The notes under the pieces: model-generated
What the model saw: only the letters and a program-made list of their open reading frames with translations
The model's database searches: none
What the model was told of the DNA's origin: nothing
Translations under genes and position numbers: made by a program
Assembly: GCA_016929095.1 (NCBI GenBank)
Contig: JAFGJM010000017.1
Coordinates: forward strand, 56,432 to 120,431
Direction: 5' to 3'
Origin: Anaerolineales bacterium
GTDB taxonomy: Bacteria > Chloroflexota > Anaerolineae > Anaerolineales > UBA4823
DNA length: 64,000 nucleotides
In this document: positions 34,907 through 42,718 of the stretch, piece after piece
Layout of the letters: each line of letters opens with the position of its first letter
Numbering within the stretch: the stretch's first letter is position 1

Positions 34907-37018
34907 ATGGTGAAATATCAATCCAACACGGTCAAAGTACAGCAGTTTTGGGTCGTTTTATCAAGTGCTGCCCTGGCATTACTCACGCTTGGATTTTTCC
35001 TTTGGATGTTCGCTTCACCCCAGGCAGTGAAGGCTGCAACGCAAACTGTCACCAATACCAATGATAGCGGTTCTGGTTCTTTGCGTCAGGCGATTGCCGA
35101 TGCGAACCCCGGCGATACTATCACCTTTGATAGCAGCCTATCGGGGCAAACGATCACCCTTGCCAGCACACTTGAAATTAGTCAAGATGTGACCATCGAT
35201 GGCAGCGATTTGATTACACCCGTTATCGTCAGTGGTAATGATTCGGTGCGCGTTTTTTATATTTACACTGACACGACTGTTACATTTGATAGCCTGACCA
35301 TAGCAAATGGGAATATAAGCACTCCCGAGATGAGTGGTTACTATGCTATCGGAGGAGGTCTTAAGATCGAACCAGGCGCATCGGTAACGCTGACCCACAG
35401 CACCATCTTTAGTAATACCGCTACGCACTACGATAGCGGTATGGGTTTGTATATGGGTCTGGGTGGCGGCATCTTTAACCGTGGTACATTAATGGTGATC
35501 GATACCACCTTTTCCGATAATATCATCGCTCCCAGCTCAATATATGGCGATGGTTATGGCGGGGCAATTTATAATGGAGGTAATCTGCAGGTCACGGATA
35601 GTATTTTCTCCGAAAATTATGCCATTTCGGGCGCCGGTATTTCCAGCTCCGGTGGTGGAATGTTTAATATTCAAAACAGCCGATTTACGGGCAATGCTTC
35701 CCCATGTGGTGGTGCAGGCGTTCTCAACGATAGTGGCAATGCAATCATTAACGAAAGTATAATCTCCGATAATTTAGGTCCGGGTACCTGGTGTGAAGGC
35801 AGCGCTGCTGGTATCGGTAACCGATACGGAACCATGACCGTGACTCATTCGATTATCTCCGGGAATATAAGCGATAACGAGCAGGCCGGTATCAGTAACT
35901 ATGATGGTGATCTAATTGTCATGGACAGCGCCATTTACAATAATGTGGCAGGCGGTCATGGTGGGGGTATCTATAATTGGTATCAGGCGGCGTTGACTGT
36001 AATCAATTGCACTATCTATAATAACACGGCAAATTATGGCGGCGGCGGTATCTACAGCGGGCCCGATGAAGGTGCGTCACTGACCCTTATCAACAGCACG
36101 CTCTTTTCCAATACCGCCCAGTATGGTGGCGCTATTTACAATGGCGCTCCAGGTTATACAGGAACGGCGATGACCCTGGTCAACAGCACCATCGTCAGCA
36201 ATACTGCCACTAATAGTGGCGGTGGGCTATACAATAGAGATGCTATCCCCACCCTAAATAATGCAATATTTTGGGGGAATAGCGCCCCTTCCGGTTCACA
36301 GGTTTTCAACTACACCAGTAACATTCCAAACATCAGCTACAGCAACATCCAGGACTCGGGAGGCTCTGGCGGGGGTTGGGATACTGCGTTAGGTGTTGAT
36401 GGCGGTGGCAACGTAGATGTCGACCCGTTGTTTGTGGATGCGTCTACCGGTAATCTGCATTTACAACTCACTTCGCTGGTTAATGACGCAGGGAATAATA
36501 ATCTGGTACCTGTCGGTATCACAACCGACCTGGATGGCGCACCTCGTTTTATGGATGTGCCTGGAATCTCCGATACCGGCAGCGGGACTATGCCGATTGT
36601 GGATATGGGCGCCTATGAAAATGGACCAGCGTTGACGCTGGAGAAATTGGTTGAGCCGGAAACAGGTCTCGACGGCAGCGTTGTCACCTATACCCTGAAC
36701 CTTAGCAACACCGGGACGATGAGCGATAGCAACCTCTCCTTAATAGACGAATTGCCATCCGGAGTAGACTTTGGCGGATGGGTCAGTCAGCCGGGAGGCA
36801 TGATCCAAGCTACCAACACCCTTACCTGGACAGGAACGATGAATGCCGGGGAAGGTATCACGGCTGTCTTCACCGCTACAGTAAACGGCAATCCCGGCGT
36901 CATTGACAACACTGCTTTTTTCAACGGGATTTTCCAATCTGGTTACAGCAGCGCTTTATTCTCAATACCCGGAACCGAAAACATATATATTTACTTGCCA
37001 ATAATTGTTAATCAGTAA
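34907..37018 (+). CDS. Secreted right-handed parallel beta-helix protein with a C-terminal adhesin-like domain
   Basis: The 703-residue protein opens with a signal peptide (hydrophobic helix, then ASPQAVKAAT). Next comes SGSLRQAIADANPGDTITFD, the usual entry of beta-helix/polymorphic-repeat proteins, then many short turns with GGGIYN-like steps (GGGIFNRGTLMVIDTTF, GGAIYNGGNLQVTDSIF) to about residue 560. A DUF11/CARDB-like beta domain follows (LEKLVEPETGLDGSVVTYTL). The C-terminus IYLPIIVNQ resembles tails often seen on Chloroflexota surface proteins. The chosen ATG has AGGAGA six bases upstream; a longer frame from 34814 would start inside a repeat. It is likely a surface adhesin or glycan-binding protein; no catalytic residues are recognised. 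Confidence 0.85.
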   Translation: MVKYQSNTVKVQQFWVVLSSAALALLTLGFFLWMFASPQAVKAATQTVTNTNDSGSGSLRQAIADANPGDTITFDSSLSGQTITLASTLEISQDVTIDGSDLITPVIVSGNDSVRVFYIYTDTTVTFDSLTIANGNISTPEMSGYYAIGGGLKIEPGASVTLTHSTIFSNTATHYDSGMGLYMGLGGGIFNRGTLMVIDTTFSDNIIAPSSIYGDGYGGAIYNGGNLQVTDSIFSENYAISGAGISSSGGGMFNIQNSRFTGNASPCGGAGVLNDSGNAIINESIISDNLGPGTWCEGSAAGIGNRYGTMTVTHSIISGNISDNEQAGISNYDGDLIVMDSAIYNNVAGGHGGGIYNWYQAALTVINCTIYNNTANYGGGGIYSGPDEGASLTLINSTLFSNTAQYGGAIYNGAPGYTGTAMTLVNSTIVSNTATNSGGGLYNRDAIPTLNNAIFWGNSAPSGSQVFNYTSNIPNISYSNIQDSGGSGGGWDTALGVDGGGNVDVDPLFVDASTGNLHLQLTSLVNDAGNNNLVPVGITTDLDGAPRFMDVPGISDTGSGTMPIVDMGAYENGPALTLEKLVEPETGLDGSVVTYTLNLSNTGTMSDSNLSLIDELPSGVDFGGWVSQPGGMIQATNTLTWTGTMNAGEGITAVFTATVNGNPGVIDNTAFFNGIFQSGYSSALFSIPGTENIYIYLPIIVNQ

Positions 37019-37043
37019 ACAGTATAGAATGATATATTAAACA

Positions 37044-37078
37044 CCTCCCCCATTTTCGTTCGTTGAAAATGGGGGAGG
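37044..37078. repeat. Best copy of the CCTCCCCCATTTTC palindromic repeat
   Basis: Fourteen-base perfect arms (37044-37057 and 37065-37078) flank a seven-base loop. It lies between two convergent genes (beta-helix protein and proS). A degenerate copy with CCCCAT and TTTGGGAGG follows at 37098-37120. It may serve as a bidirectional barrier. Confidence 0.8.
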
Positions 37079-37129
37079 CGGGGTAGGGGTGTAATTTCCC
37101 CATCTTTGAATTTGGGAGGCGGGAGGAAA

Positions 37130-38902
37130 TCAGTCTTTAAATGGCACTTCTACAACCTTGTTCTTAATTTCCGCTTCCAGACGGGTGATTTCTGATTTGA
37201 CTTTTGTTATTGCATCACCCTCTGCAATGGTTTCTTTTTCGTCCGAGTTGCGCAGCTTGAATTCCACACTCTTTTGTTTAACCATACGATCGCTGACAGT
37301 TATGCGCAAAGGCAGACCGATCAGATCGGCGTCGTTGAATTTAACTCCTGGGCTTTCTTCACGATCGTCATAAAGCACCTCAATACCAGCCTGGCTTAAA
37401 TTGACAAACATCTGATCGGCAGTCTGTACAGCCTTTTGATCGTTTTTACCGGGTAAAACCACCAGATGCACCTGGAAAGGGGCAACGGAGATCGGCCATT
37501 TCAGTCCTAATTCATCATTATGCTCTTCAGCCACGCAGGCTAAACAGCGTCCGCTGCCGATGCCATACGAACCCATGATGACCGGTTTTTCCTGCCCGTC
37601 TTTATCTAGATAAGTGCAACCCATCGAGTCGCTGTAACGCGTGCCAAGTTTAAATATGTTGCCCACCTCAACCCCGCGCACTTCCCGATATTTCCCACCA
37701 CAACGGACGCATATGTTGCCTTCCTGAGCGGAGACCAGGTCGGTGACGATATCGGCCGTATAATCCCGTCCGTAATTGACATTCCGCAGGTGGTAGCCTT
37801 CTTCGTTAGCGCCAGCCACCAGGTTGGGGGATTGCGGGATAAGATCATCCACAACCACCAGAGCGCCTTTTAAACCGACCGGAGAGGCATACCCAGGTTC
37901 AGCTCCCACCGCAAGAATTTCCTCTTCGGTAGCCGGGCGTAATTCTTTCGCTTTTACGGCATTGGCTAACTTGGTTTCATTGACTTCCATATCGCCGCGT
38001 ACCACGGCAAAAACAAATTTTTCAACGGTTTCCATACCCTCGGGGATGGTCGCCATCATGAATACGGCTTTGGCGGTTTTCGATTCGGGAACATCGAGGA
38101 GATTAGCCAGGTCGATAATCGTTTTACAATCGGGCGTGGCGATTTTTTCCACCGGCAGCATCTTTTCTTCTGGCGGCGCTTCTTTTTTTAATAAGGCAAT
38201 CTGGCGGTTGGCGGAATAACCGCATTTATCGCATAACAACAAAGTATCTTCGCCAATGGGGGTGAGATACATATATTCATGAGCCATCTTGCCGCCCATC
38301 ATGCCTACATCCGATTTCACGGCAATCACCGGCAAATTGCAACGGTTAAAGATATTGAAATATGCCTGGTAATGGTTGCGGTATTGAAAATCCAAACCTT
38401 CCCAATCGGCATCCAGGGTGTAGCTGTCCTTCATCGTAAATTCTCGTACACGGATCAAACCGGCGCGTGGTCGGGGGTCATCGCGCCATTTGGTTTGAAT
38501 ATGGTAAATCAGGCGGGGCAAATGACGGTAAGAACGAACTTCTTTGCGCACCAGGTCGGCAACCACTTCTTCATGCGTCATGGCAAGCACCATGTCACGG
38601 TTGTTTTTATCCTTGAAGCGTCCCATCTCGCTTCCAATCTGATACCAGCGTTGCGTCTCTTTCCAGATGTCCGCCGGATGAACGACCGGCATGGTCATTT
38701 CCTGCCCTCCGATGGCGTTCATTTCGTCTCGAATGATATTTTCGATTTTGTTCAGAGAACGGCGGGCTAATGGCATCGAGGTAAAGATACCAGCAGCCAG
38801 TTGGCGGATGAAGCCGGCGCGTAACAGTAAGCGGTGGCTTATAACTTCTGCTTCCGCAGGGGCTTCACGTAGGGTTTGACTGAATAACTGTGACATGCGC
38901 AT
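37130..38902 (-). CDS. proS: Prolyl-tRNA synthetase (bacterial type with editing domain)
   Basis: ProS charges tRNA-Pro with proline. The 590-residue class II synthetase has motif 1 near the N-terminus and motif 2 in RDDPRPRAGLIRVREFTMKD. The inserted YbaK-like editing domain spans about residues 230-390 and clears mischarged Ala-tRNA-Pro. Motif 3 is GSYGIGSGRCLACVAEEH, and the anticodon-binding domain is C-terminal. The ATG at 38902 is preceded by GAGGAG with eight bases spacing, directly after the T-run of an upstream terminator. Transcripts must read through that terminator to reach this site, so expression is probably controlled by attenuation (see the leader peptide). Confidence 0.97.
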   Translation of the reverse strand: MRMSQLFSQTLREAPAEAEVISHRLLLRAGFIRQLAAGIFTSMPLARRSLNKIENIIRDEMNAIGGQEMTMPVVHPADIWKETQRWYQIGSEMGRFKDKNNRDMVLAMTHEEVVADLVRKEVRSYRHLPRLIYHIQTKWRDDPRPRAGLIRVREFTMKDSYTLDADWEGLDFQYRNHYQAYFNIFNRCNLPVIAVKSDVGMMGGKMAHEYMYLTPIGEDTLLLCDKCGYSANRQIALLKKEAPPEEKMLPVEKIATPDCKTIIDLANLLDVPESKTAKAVFMMATIPEGMETVEKFVFAVVRGDMEVNETKLANAVKAKELRPATEEEILAVGAEPGYASPVGLKGALVVVDDLIPQSPNLVAGANEEGYHLRNVNYGRDYTADIVTDLVSAQEGNICVRCGGKYREVRGVEVGNIFKLGTRYSDSMGCTYLDKDGQEKPVIMGSYGIGSGRCLACVAEEHNDELGLKWPISVAPFQVHLVVLPGKNDQKAVQTADQMFVNLSQAGIEVLYDDREESPGVKFNDADLIGLPLRITVSDRMVKQKSVEFKLRNSDEKETIAEGDAITKVKSEITRLEAEIKNKVVEVPFKD

Positions 38903-38916
38903 TGGGCGGTCTCCTC

Positions 38917-38957
38917 AAAAAAAAATTGCCCTCTGATGAGCTTTCCATTCAGAGGGC
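38917..38957 (-). terminator. proS attenuator: intrinsic terminator before proS
   Basis: On the minus strand GCCCTCTGA (38957-38949) and TCAGAGGGC (38936-38928) form a nine-base stem, followed by AA and nine T. The proS ribosome binding site starts at the next base. Upstream CCCAACGC (38963-38956) can alternatively pair with GCGTAGGG (38999-38992) in seven of eight positions, which would compete with this hairpin. Confidence 0.9.
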
Positions 38958-38993
38958 GTTGGGTAACGGTGGAATATGCCTGCCGTCTGCTCC

Positions 38994-39065
38994 CTACGCG
39001 AGGAAAGCCCGTGGGATATGTCGCGGGCTAGGGGCGGGAGTCAGTGGGCATGACGTTCTGTTCAT
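38994..39065 (-). CDS. Proline-rich leader peptide of proS
   Basis: A 23-codon minus-strand frame (ATG 39065 to TAG 38994) contains the run CPLTPAPSPRHIP with five Pro codons (CCA, CCC, CCT, CCG, CCA). It begins two or three bases after the start point expected from the promoter at 39075-39102. Within it CTCCC and GCCCG can pair with GGGAG (38994-38990) and CGGGC, a 1:2 hairpin, while GCGTAGGG at its end can pair with CCCAACGC before the terminator. A ribosome stalled at the fifth Pro codon would leave GCGTAGGG free and favour readthrough; one that reaches the stop would cover it. No Shine-Dalgarno site is visible. Codon content, position and alternative pairings agree, but no homologue is known to me. 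Confidence 0.72.
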   Translation of the reverse strand: MNRTSCPLTPAPSPRHIPRAFLA

Positions 39066-39074
39066 AATTGTCTT

Positions 39075-39102
39075 AGTTTACCATCGGATTATACCCTGTC
39101 AA
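39075..39102 (-). promoter_or_regulatory. Promoter of the proS leader
   Basis: On the minus strand TTGACA (39102-39097), 16 bases, TAAACT (39080-39075). A TATAAT at 39093-39088 lies only three bases after the TTGACA and could serve as an alternative -10 with a weak -35, giving a roughly 20-base longer leader. Confidence 0.65.
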
Positions 39103-39250
39103 GACTTTTTATTGCTCGAATATAAATTTATGGTGTCTGACATTATTTGGAGAAGTCGTCATATAAATACCAATGGATTATTTTTGAATTCCTTGATTGA
39201 AAAAAGAAAATAGTAGTATTTACTGATATGAAAATAAAAGAGCTTTTATG

Positions 39251-39272
39251 AGGAAGGCAGGAATGCAGGAAG
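39251..39272. repeat. AGGAAGGCAGGAA family repeat copy
   Basis: AGGAAGGCAGGAATGCAGGA is related to copies at 6792-6854 (reverse strand) and 52946-52976. It is intergenic. Confidence 0.45.
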
Positions 39273-39331
39273 GGTTTTTCCTGCTATAAAAAAAGCAGGC
39301 GCTCTTTGCCCGGAAGGAACAAACCCGCCTA

Positions 39332-39445
39332 TCATTGCGAGCAAAGCGAAGCAATCTTGTCATTGTGGAATATGAGACTGCTTCGTCGCTGCGCTTCTCG
39401 CAGTGACATTTCTTTAGGAGCGAGGAACGAGCGAAGCAATCTTGA
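39332..39445. repeat. Dispersed repeat of the ATTGCGAGCGAAGCAATC type, three units
   Basis: Three related units are seen: TCATTGCGAGCAAAGCGAAG at 39332-39351 continuing to CAATCTT, an inverted unit at 39374-39408 (AGACTGCTTCGTCGC to CAGTGACA), and GAGCGAAGCAATCTTG near 39429-39444. The type is, from general knowledge, widespread in Chloroflexota and other genomes. It lies between convergently placed gene ends and can fold into a large hairpin. Confidence 0.7.
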
Positions 39446-39473
39446 TATCAACAGGTGATTTTCATTTGAAACC

Positions 39474-40310
39474 TTATTCCCCCTGAATTGCGCCACCGGT
39501 CATTCCCTGAACGATATGCTTTTGAACAATAAGCGCAAAAATGATCACCGGGAGCGTTGTCACTGTCCCTACTGCAGCTATCTGCCCCCAGAATGTGCCT
39601 AATGGTGTCATCAACCCTGGAATAGCCACAGGCATCGTGGCTGTTTCACGACCGGTCAGGATAAGGGCAAGCAAAAATTCATTCCATGAATTGATCAAAC
39701 AAAATATCCCCGTTGCTACAAGCCCGCCTTTCACAAGCGGTAAAATGATCTTTGTGAATGTAGCAAAAGGAGTGCATCCATCCATGGTGGCTGCCTCATC
39801 GAGGGCAATGGGTACTTCCAGAAAAAAGCTGCGCATCATCCATACCGCGAAGGGCAGGTTGAATGTGATATGACTGAGCACGACCGCCGAATAATTATTG
39901 ATTAATCTTGCTTTAGAAAATAAAATAAACAGCGGGACAGCCAGAACTATACCTGGCAGCAGGCGGGCAGCTAATAAAAAAAACAAATACAGATTATTTC
40001 CTCTTGTAGAAAACCGCGTTAAACTATAGGCTGCCGGAACTCCGGCAAATAGCGTGATCAATGTACTTGACAATGCAACAATGATAGAATTGCGCAGACT
40101 TTGGAGGAAACCTTTCTCCACAAAGGCGACATGAAAGTTCTCCCAGGAGGGGGTGATGAAGAATTTTGGTGGAATGCTGAAGATATCTACCCGGTTTTTT
40201 ACCGCGGTAAGGGCAAGCCAAAGATACGGGACCAACATGAGCAACAGGATTATCAATGCTATTGAAAAAATCAAACCGTTTCTGACATCTCGACGTTTAA
40301 TAACGATCAT
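39474..40310 (-). CDS. ABC transporter permease, MalG-like (sugar or related solute import)
   Basis: The 278-residue membrane protein has six hydrophobic segments and the EAA loop EVPIALDEAATMDGCTPFATF, which contacts the ATPase. It belongs to the binding-protein-dependent permease family that includes MalG. ATG 40310 overlaps the stop of the upstream permease by four bases and fits family N-termini; the longer frame from 40418 lies inside that gene. It is the last gene of an operon of aminotransferase, binding protein and two permeases. No ATPase is encoded here, so a shared ATPase elsewhere is expected. Confidence 0.9.
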   Translation of the reverse strand: MIVIKRRDVRNGLIFSIALIILLLMLVPYLWLALTAVKNRVDIFSIPPKFFITPSWENFHVAFVEKGFLQSLRNSIIVALSSTLITLFAGVPAAYSLTRFSTRGNNLYLFFLLAARLLPGIVLAVPLFILFSKARLINNYSAVVLSHITFNLPFAVWMMRSFFLEVPIALDEAATMDGCTPFATFTKIILPLVKGGLVATGIFCLINSWNEFLLALILTGRETATMPVAIPGLMTPLGTFWGQIAAVGTVTTLPVIIFALIVQKHIVQGMTGGAIQGE

Positions 40311-41254
40311 CGTTGTTCTTCCCCTCGTTTTACCGTGATAAAGAAATAAAGTACGGCAACAACCATTGCCAGGGTGAACATGACCATCCCAAGAGTCGCG
40401 CCATAACTCAAATCCCAATTGGAAAAACTTACCCGATAAAGATAAAGATCAGCCACTTCAGTAGCCGTGCCCGGACCGCCGCCGGTTAATATATAAACCT
40501 TGTCAAACTCACGAATGGCTTCCGCTGCCCGGAAAAGGATTGCCACAATCAAAACCGGCCGGAGCATGGGCATCATTACCTGCCAAAAAATCTGCCAGCC
40601 ATTGGCGCCGTCGATTTGAGCGGCTTCAATAGGCTGCTCAGGGATGGCCTGCATGCCAGCCAACATGATCAAGGCAATGAAAGGCATCCATTCCCAAACA
40701 TCGATGGCTACCAAAGCTGCAAAAGCTGTCGATGGATTATTGAGGATACCATCGGTAATTTGAATGCCCGCCAGCTTCAACAGGTAATTAAATAGACCGA
40801 ATTGTGCGTTGAAAATAAGATTGAACATTAACCCGATGACTACCGGGGTCAAAATCGTGGGAATTAATAGCAGTGAAGTGAGCAGACGTCGCCCAAAACG
40901 GATGGCATTAAGTAAATATGCGAACGCAACACCGATGACCACTTCGAATGATACAGCCAATAGAGTGAATAACCCAACCCGGCCAAGCGCCGCCCAAAAT
41001 GCTTTATCCCCCAAAAATTTTAAGTAGTTCTCAAAGCCAGCCCATTGACCTGTTTTCCCAGGGATAACGAGACTGTAAGATTGAAATGTGAGAGCCAGGC
41101 TGTATCCGATAGGGAAAAGAATGATAGCTGCAAGTAAAACAATCGAAGGCAATAGAAATCCGATGGCTATCTTGGTGTTTCGTGAGAGATAAAATTGAGT
41201 TCGCCAGCTACCGCTGGCTGGCGAACCCTGTTTAAGATTGGACATCATTTGCAT
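40307..41254 (-). CDS. ABC transporter permease, MalF-like
   Basis: This 315-residue permease has six membrane segments and the EAA loop EQPIEAAQIDGANGWQIFWQ. It pairs with the downstream MalG-like permease to form the membrane channel of a solute importer. Sequence marks such as FNLIFNAQFGLFNYLLKL and LTGGGPGTATEVADLYLYR are typical of the sugar/polyol class. It starts seven bases after the binding-protein gene stop. Confidence 0.92.
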   Translation of the reverse strand: MQMMSNLKQGSPASGSWRTQFYLSRNTKIAIGFLLPSIVLLAAIILFPIGYSLALTFQSYSLVIPGKTGQWAGFENYLKFLGDKAFWAALGRVGLFTLLAVSFEVVIGVAFAYLLNAIRFGRRLLTSLLLIPTILTPVVIGLMFNLIFNAQFGLFNYLLKLAGIQITDGILNNPSTAFAALVAIDVWEWMPFIALIMLAGMQAIPEQPIEAAQIDGANGWQIFWQVMMPMLRPVLIVAILFRAAEAIREFDKVYILTGGGPGTATEVADLYLYRVSFSNWDLSYGATLGMVMFTLAMVVAVLYFFITVKRGEEQR

Positions 41255-41260
41255 TATGAC

Positions 41261-42718
41261 TCATTCGGCCGTAACCGGCAAGGCATCTTTTAATGCCTCT
41301 TGCAATTGAGTCTGAGCTTCATTCAAAGCATCGGTGGGTGATGCTTCTTTCACCATGACGCGCGAGAGTTGTTCTGAGAGAATATCGGAGATCTGACCCC
41401 ATTGAGGGATACGTGGACGAATTCGGGATTCTTCCAGGCTGACCATGGTTTGCTTCCAATAGGGCAATTGTTCATTCAGCGTAGGATCAGAAAAAGCCGC
41501 GATGGTTGCCGGCAAACCACCTGCCTGAGAAAGTTTCAATTGAACATCTTCACTCAATGCCCATTTCATCATCAGGAGGGCTGCGTCCTTCTTGGTTGTG
41601 TCGACGCTAATCGCATAAATCCAACTTCCCAAGTGAGCTACTTTCTTGTCGCCCTCATTCAATGTTGGGATGCTCGCATACCCCATATTGCCTTTTACTT
41701 TCGATGCATCAGGATCTTCCATGGAACCGGCTGTATCAGCCCAGGTGATGGCTTGTGCAGCCGTTCCTTGCTGTAGGGCAGCCGTGACTTCATCCCAGGT
41801 TGCGCTGGTGTATCCGGGAGGCGCAAAAGCTGTCAGGTCTGCCCAATATTCCAACGATTTAACATTGGCATCTGCATTGGCTTGCAATTGACCTGCGCCA
41901 TCAAATAAACCGCCGCCATAAGTCCAGGCATAGTTGAACCATTCCAATACAGTTGCGATATGACGCTTGCCTGCCAATGAAACGCCATAAAAATCCTGGG
42001 TGAGGGTCTCGCCTGCCAGGGTGTCGCCAGATTTACGGGTGAAGAACTCGGCAATATCGCGGTATTGTGCCCAGGTGGTAGCCGGAGCCAGCGGATACCC
42101 ATATTTCTCCTCAAAGGCGGCTTTCTCTTGTTCGTTTTCCATAAGGTCTTTACGGTAGAACATCATCATGACGGCGCTGTTTGAAGGCATACCATAGATA
42201 TGATCTTTCCATTTTGTCGAAGCTTCCCATAATCCGGGAATCAGGTTGTCGGTGTCGAATCCCGGAACAGATGCGGCATCTTTACTCAACTCCGCATCCA
42301 AGGGCATGATATATTCGTTTTCTGCAAAGCTTCCGAGGTATTCATAGGGCATGGAGATTATGTCATAACCACCTTTGTGGGTACTAAAATCGAGTACCAC
42401 TTTTTGCACCAGACTGTCATAAGGCGCTTCTTCGACATTAACCGTGATACCGGTTTTTTCTGAAAAATCCGGAAGCAATTCCTTGAGAATTGTCGTGTTT
42501 AAAGTGGCTTCAGCGATGAAGTTTAAGGTCGTGCCTTCATATTCTTTGGACCATCCACTTTCAGCAACAGGCGCCTCATTTTCAGTACTGGTTTCAGGTG
42601 CGGCGGTTGGTGTTGGGGCTGGAGTGCAGGCTGCAAAAGATAACACCAGCACGAGGCTTATCACAATGTAAGTATAGCGACTTAAATTCATTTTTGACCA
42701 TGTATGTATTTTTTTCAT
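41261..42718 (-). CDS. ABC transporter extracellular solute-binding lipoprotein (family 1)
   Basis: The 485-residue protein has a lipoprotein signal (LVLSFAACTPAP) and a Thr/Pro/Ala linker, then a periplasmic-binding-protein fold like sugar-binding family 1. Visible segments are LNFIAEATLNTTILKELLPD, FEEKTGI-like FSEKTGITVNVEEAPYDS, YDIISMPYEYLGSFAENEYI and MGYASIPTLNEGDKK. It binds the substrate outside the membrane and delivers it to the two permeases. GAGGAG before the ATG lies in the end of the upstream aminotransferase gene, which it overlaps by four bases. The solute is unknown; a polyol or amino sugar is possible given the aminotransferase neighbour. Confidence 0.92.
   Translation of the reverse strand: MKKIHTWSKMNLSRYTYIVISLVLVLSFAACTPAPTPTAAPETSTENEAPVAESGWSKEYEGTTLNFIAEATLNTTILKELLPDFSEKTGITVNVEEAPYDSLVQKVVLDFSTHKGGYDIISMPYEYLGSFAENEYIMPLDAELSKDAASVPGFDTDNLIPGLWEASTKWKDHIYGMPSNSAVMMMFYRKDLMENEQEKAAFEEKYGYPLAPATTWAQYRDIAEFFTRKSGDTLAGETLTQDFYGVSLAGKRHIATVLEWFNYAWTYGGGLFDGAGQLQANADANVKSLEYWADLTAFAPPGYTSATWDEVTAALQQGTAAQAITWADTAGSMEDPDASKVKGNMGYASIPTLNEGDKKVAHLGSWIYAISVDTTKKDAALLMMKWALSEDVQLKLSQAGGLPATIAAFSDPTLNEQLPYWKQTMVSLEESRIRPRIPQWGQISDILSEQLSRVMVKEASPTDALNEAQTQLQEALKDALPVTAE

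Larger units (their letters stand above)
39066..39473. other. Intergenic region between the proS leader and the ABC transporter operon
   Basis: This 408-base stretch holds the proS promoter, an AGGAAGGCAGGAA repeat (39251-39272) and the ATTGCGAG repeat cluster (39332-39445). No gene is supported. Confidence 0.6.

Noticed and set aside
38985..39030. Plus-strand GAGGAAAGCCCG resembling the start of an RNase P RNA
   Set aside because: Only about a dozen bases agree, the rest of the roughly 350-base structure is absent, and promoter and terminator signals are on the minus strand.
38917..39065. T-box riboswitch before proS
   Set aside because: The GGTGGNACCGCG-type antiterminator consensus and a recognisable specifier loop are not present on the minus strand. 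A UGGA string exists in the terminator loop but not in T-box context.
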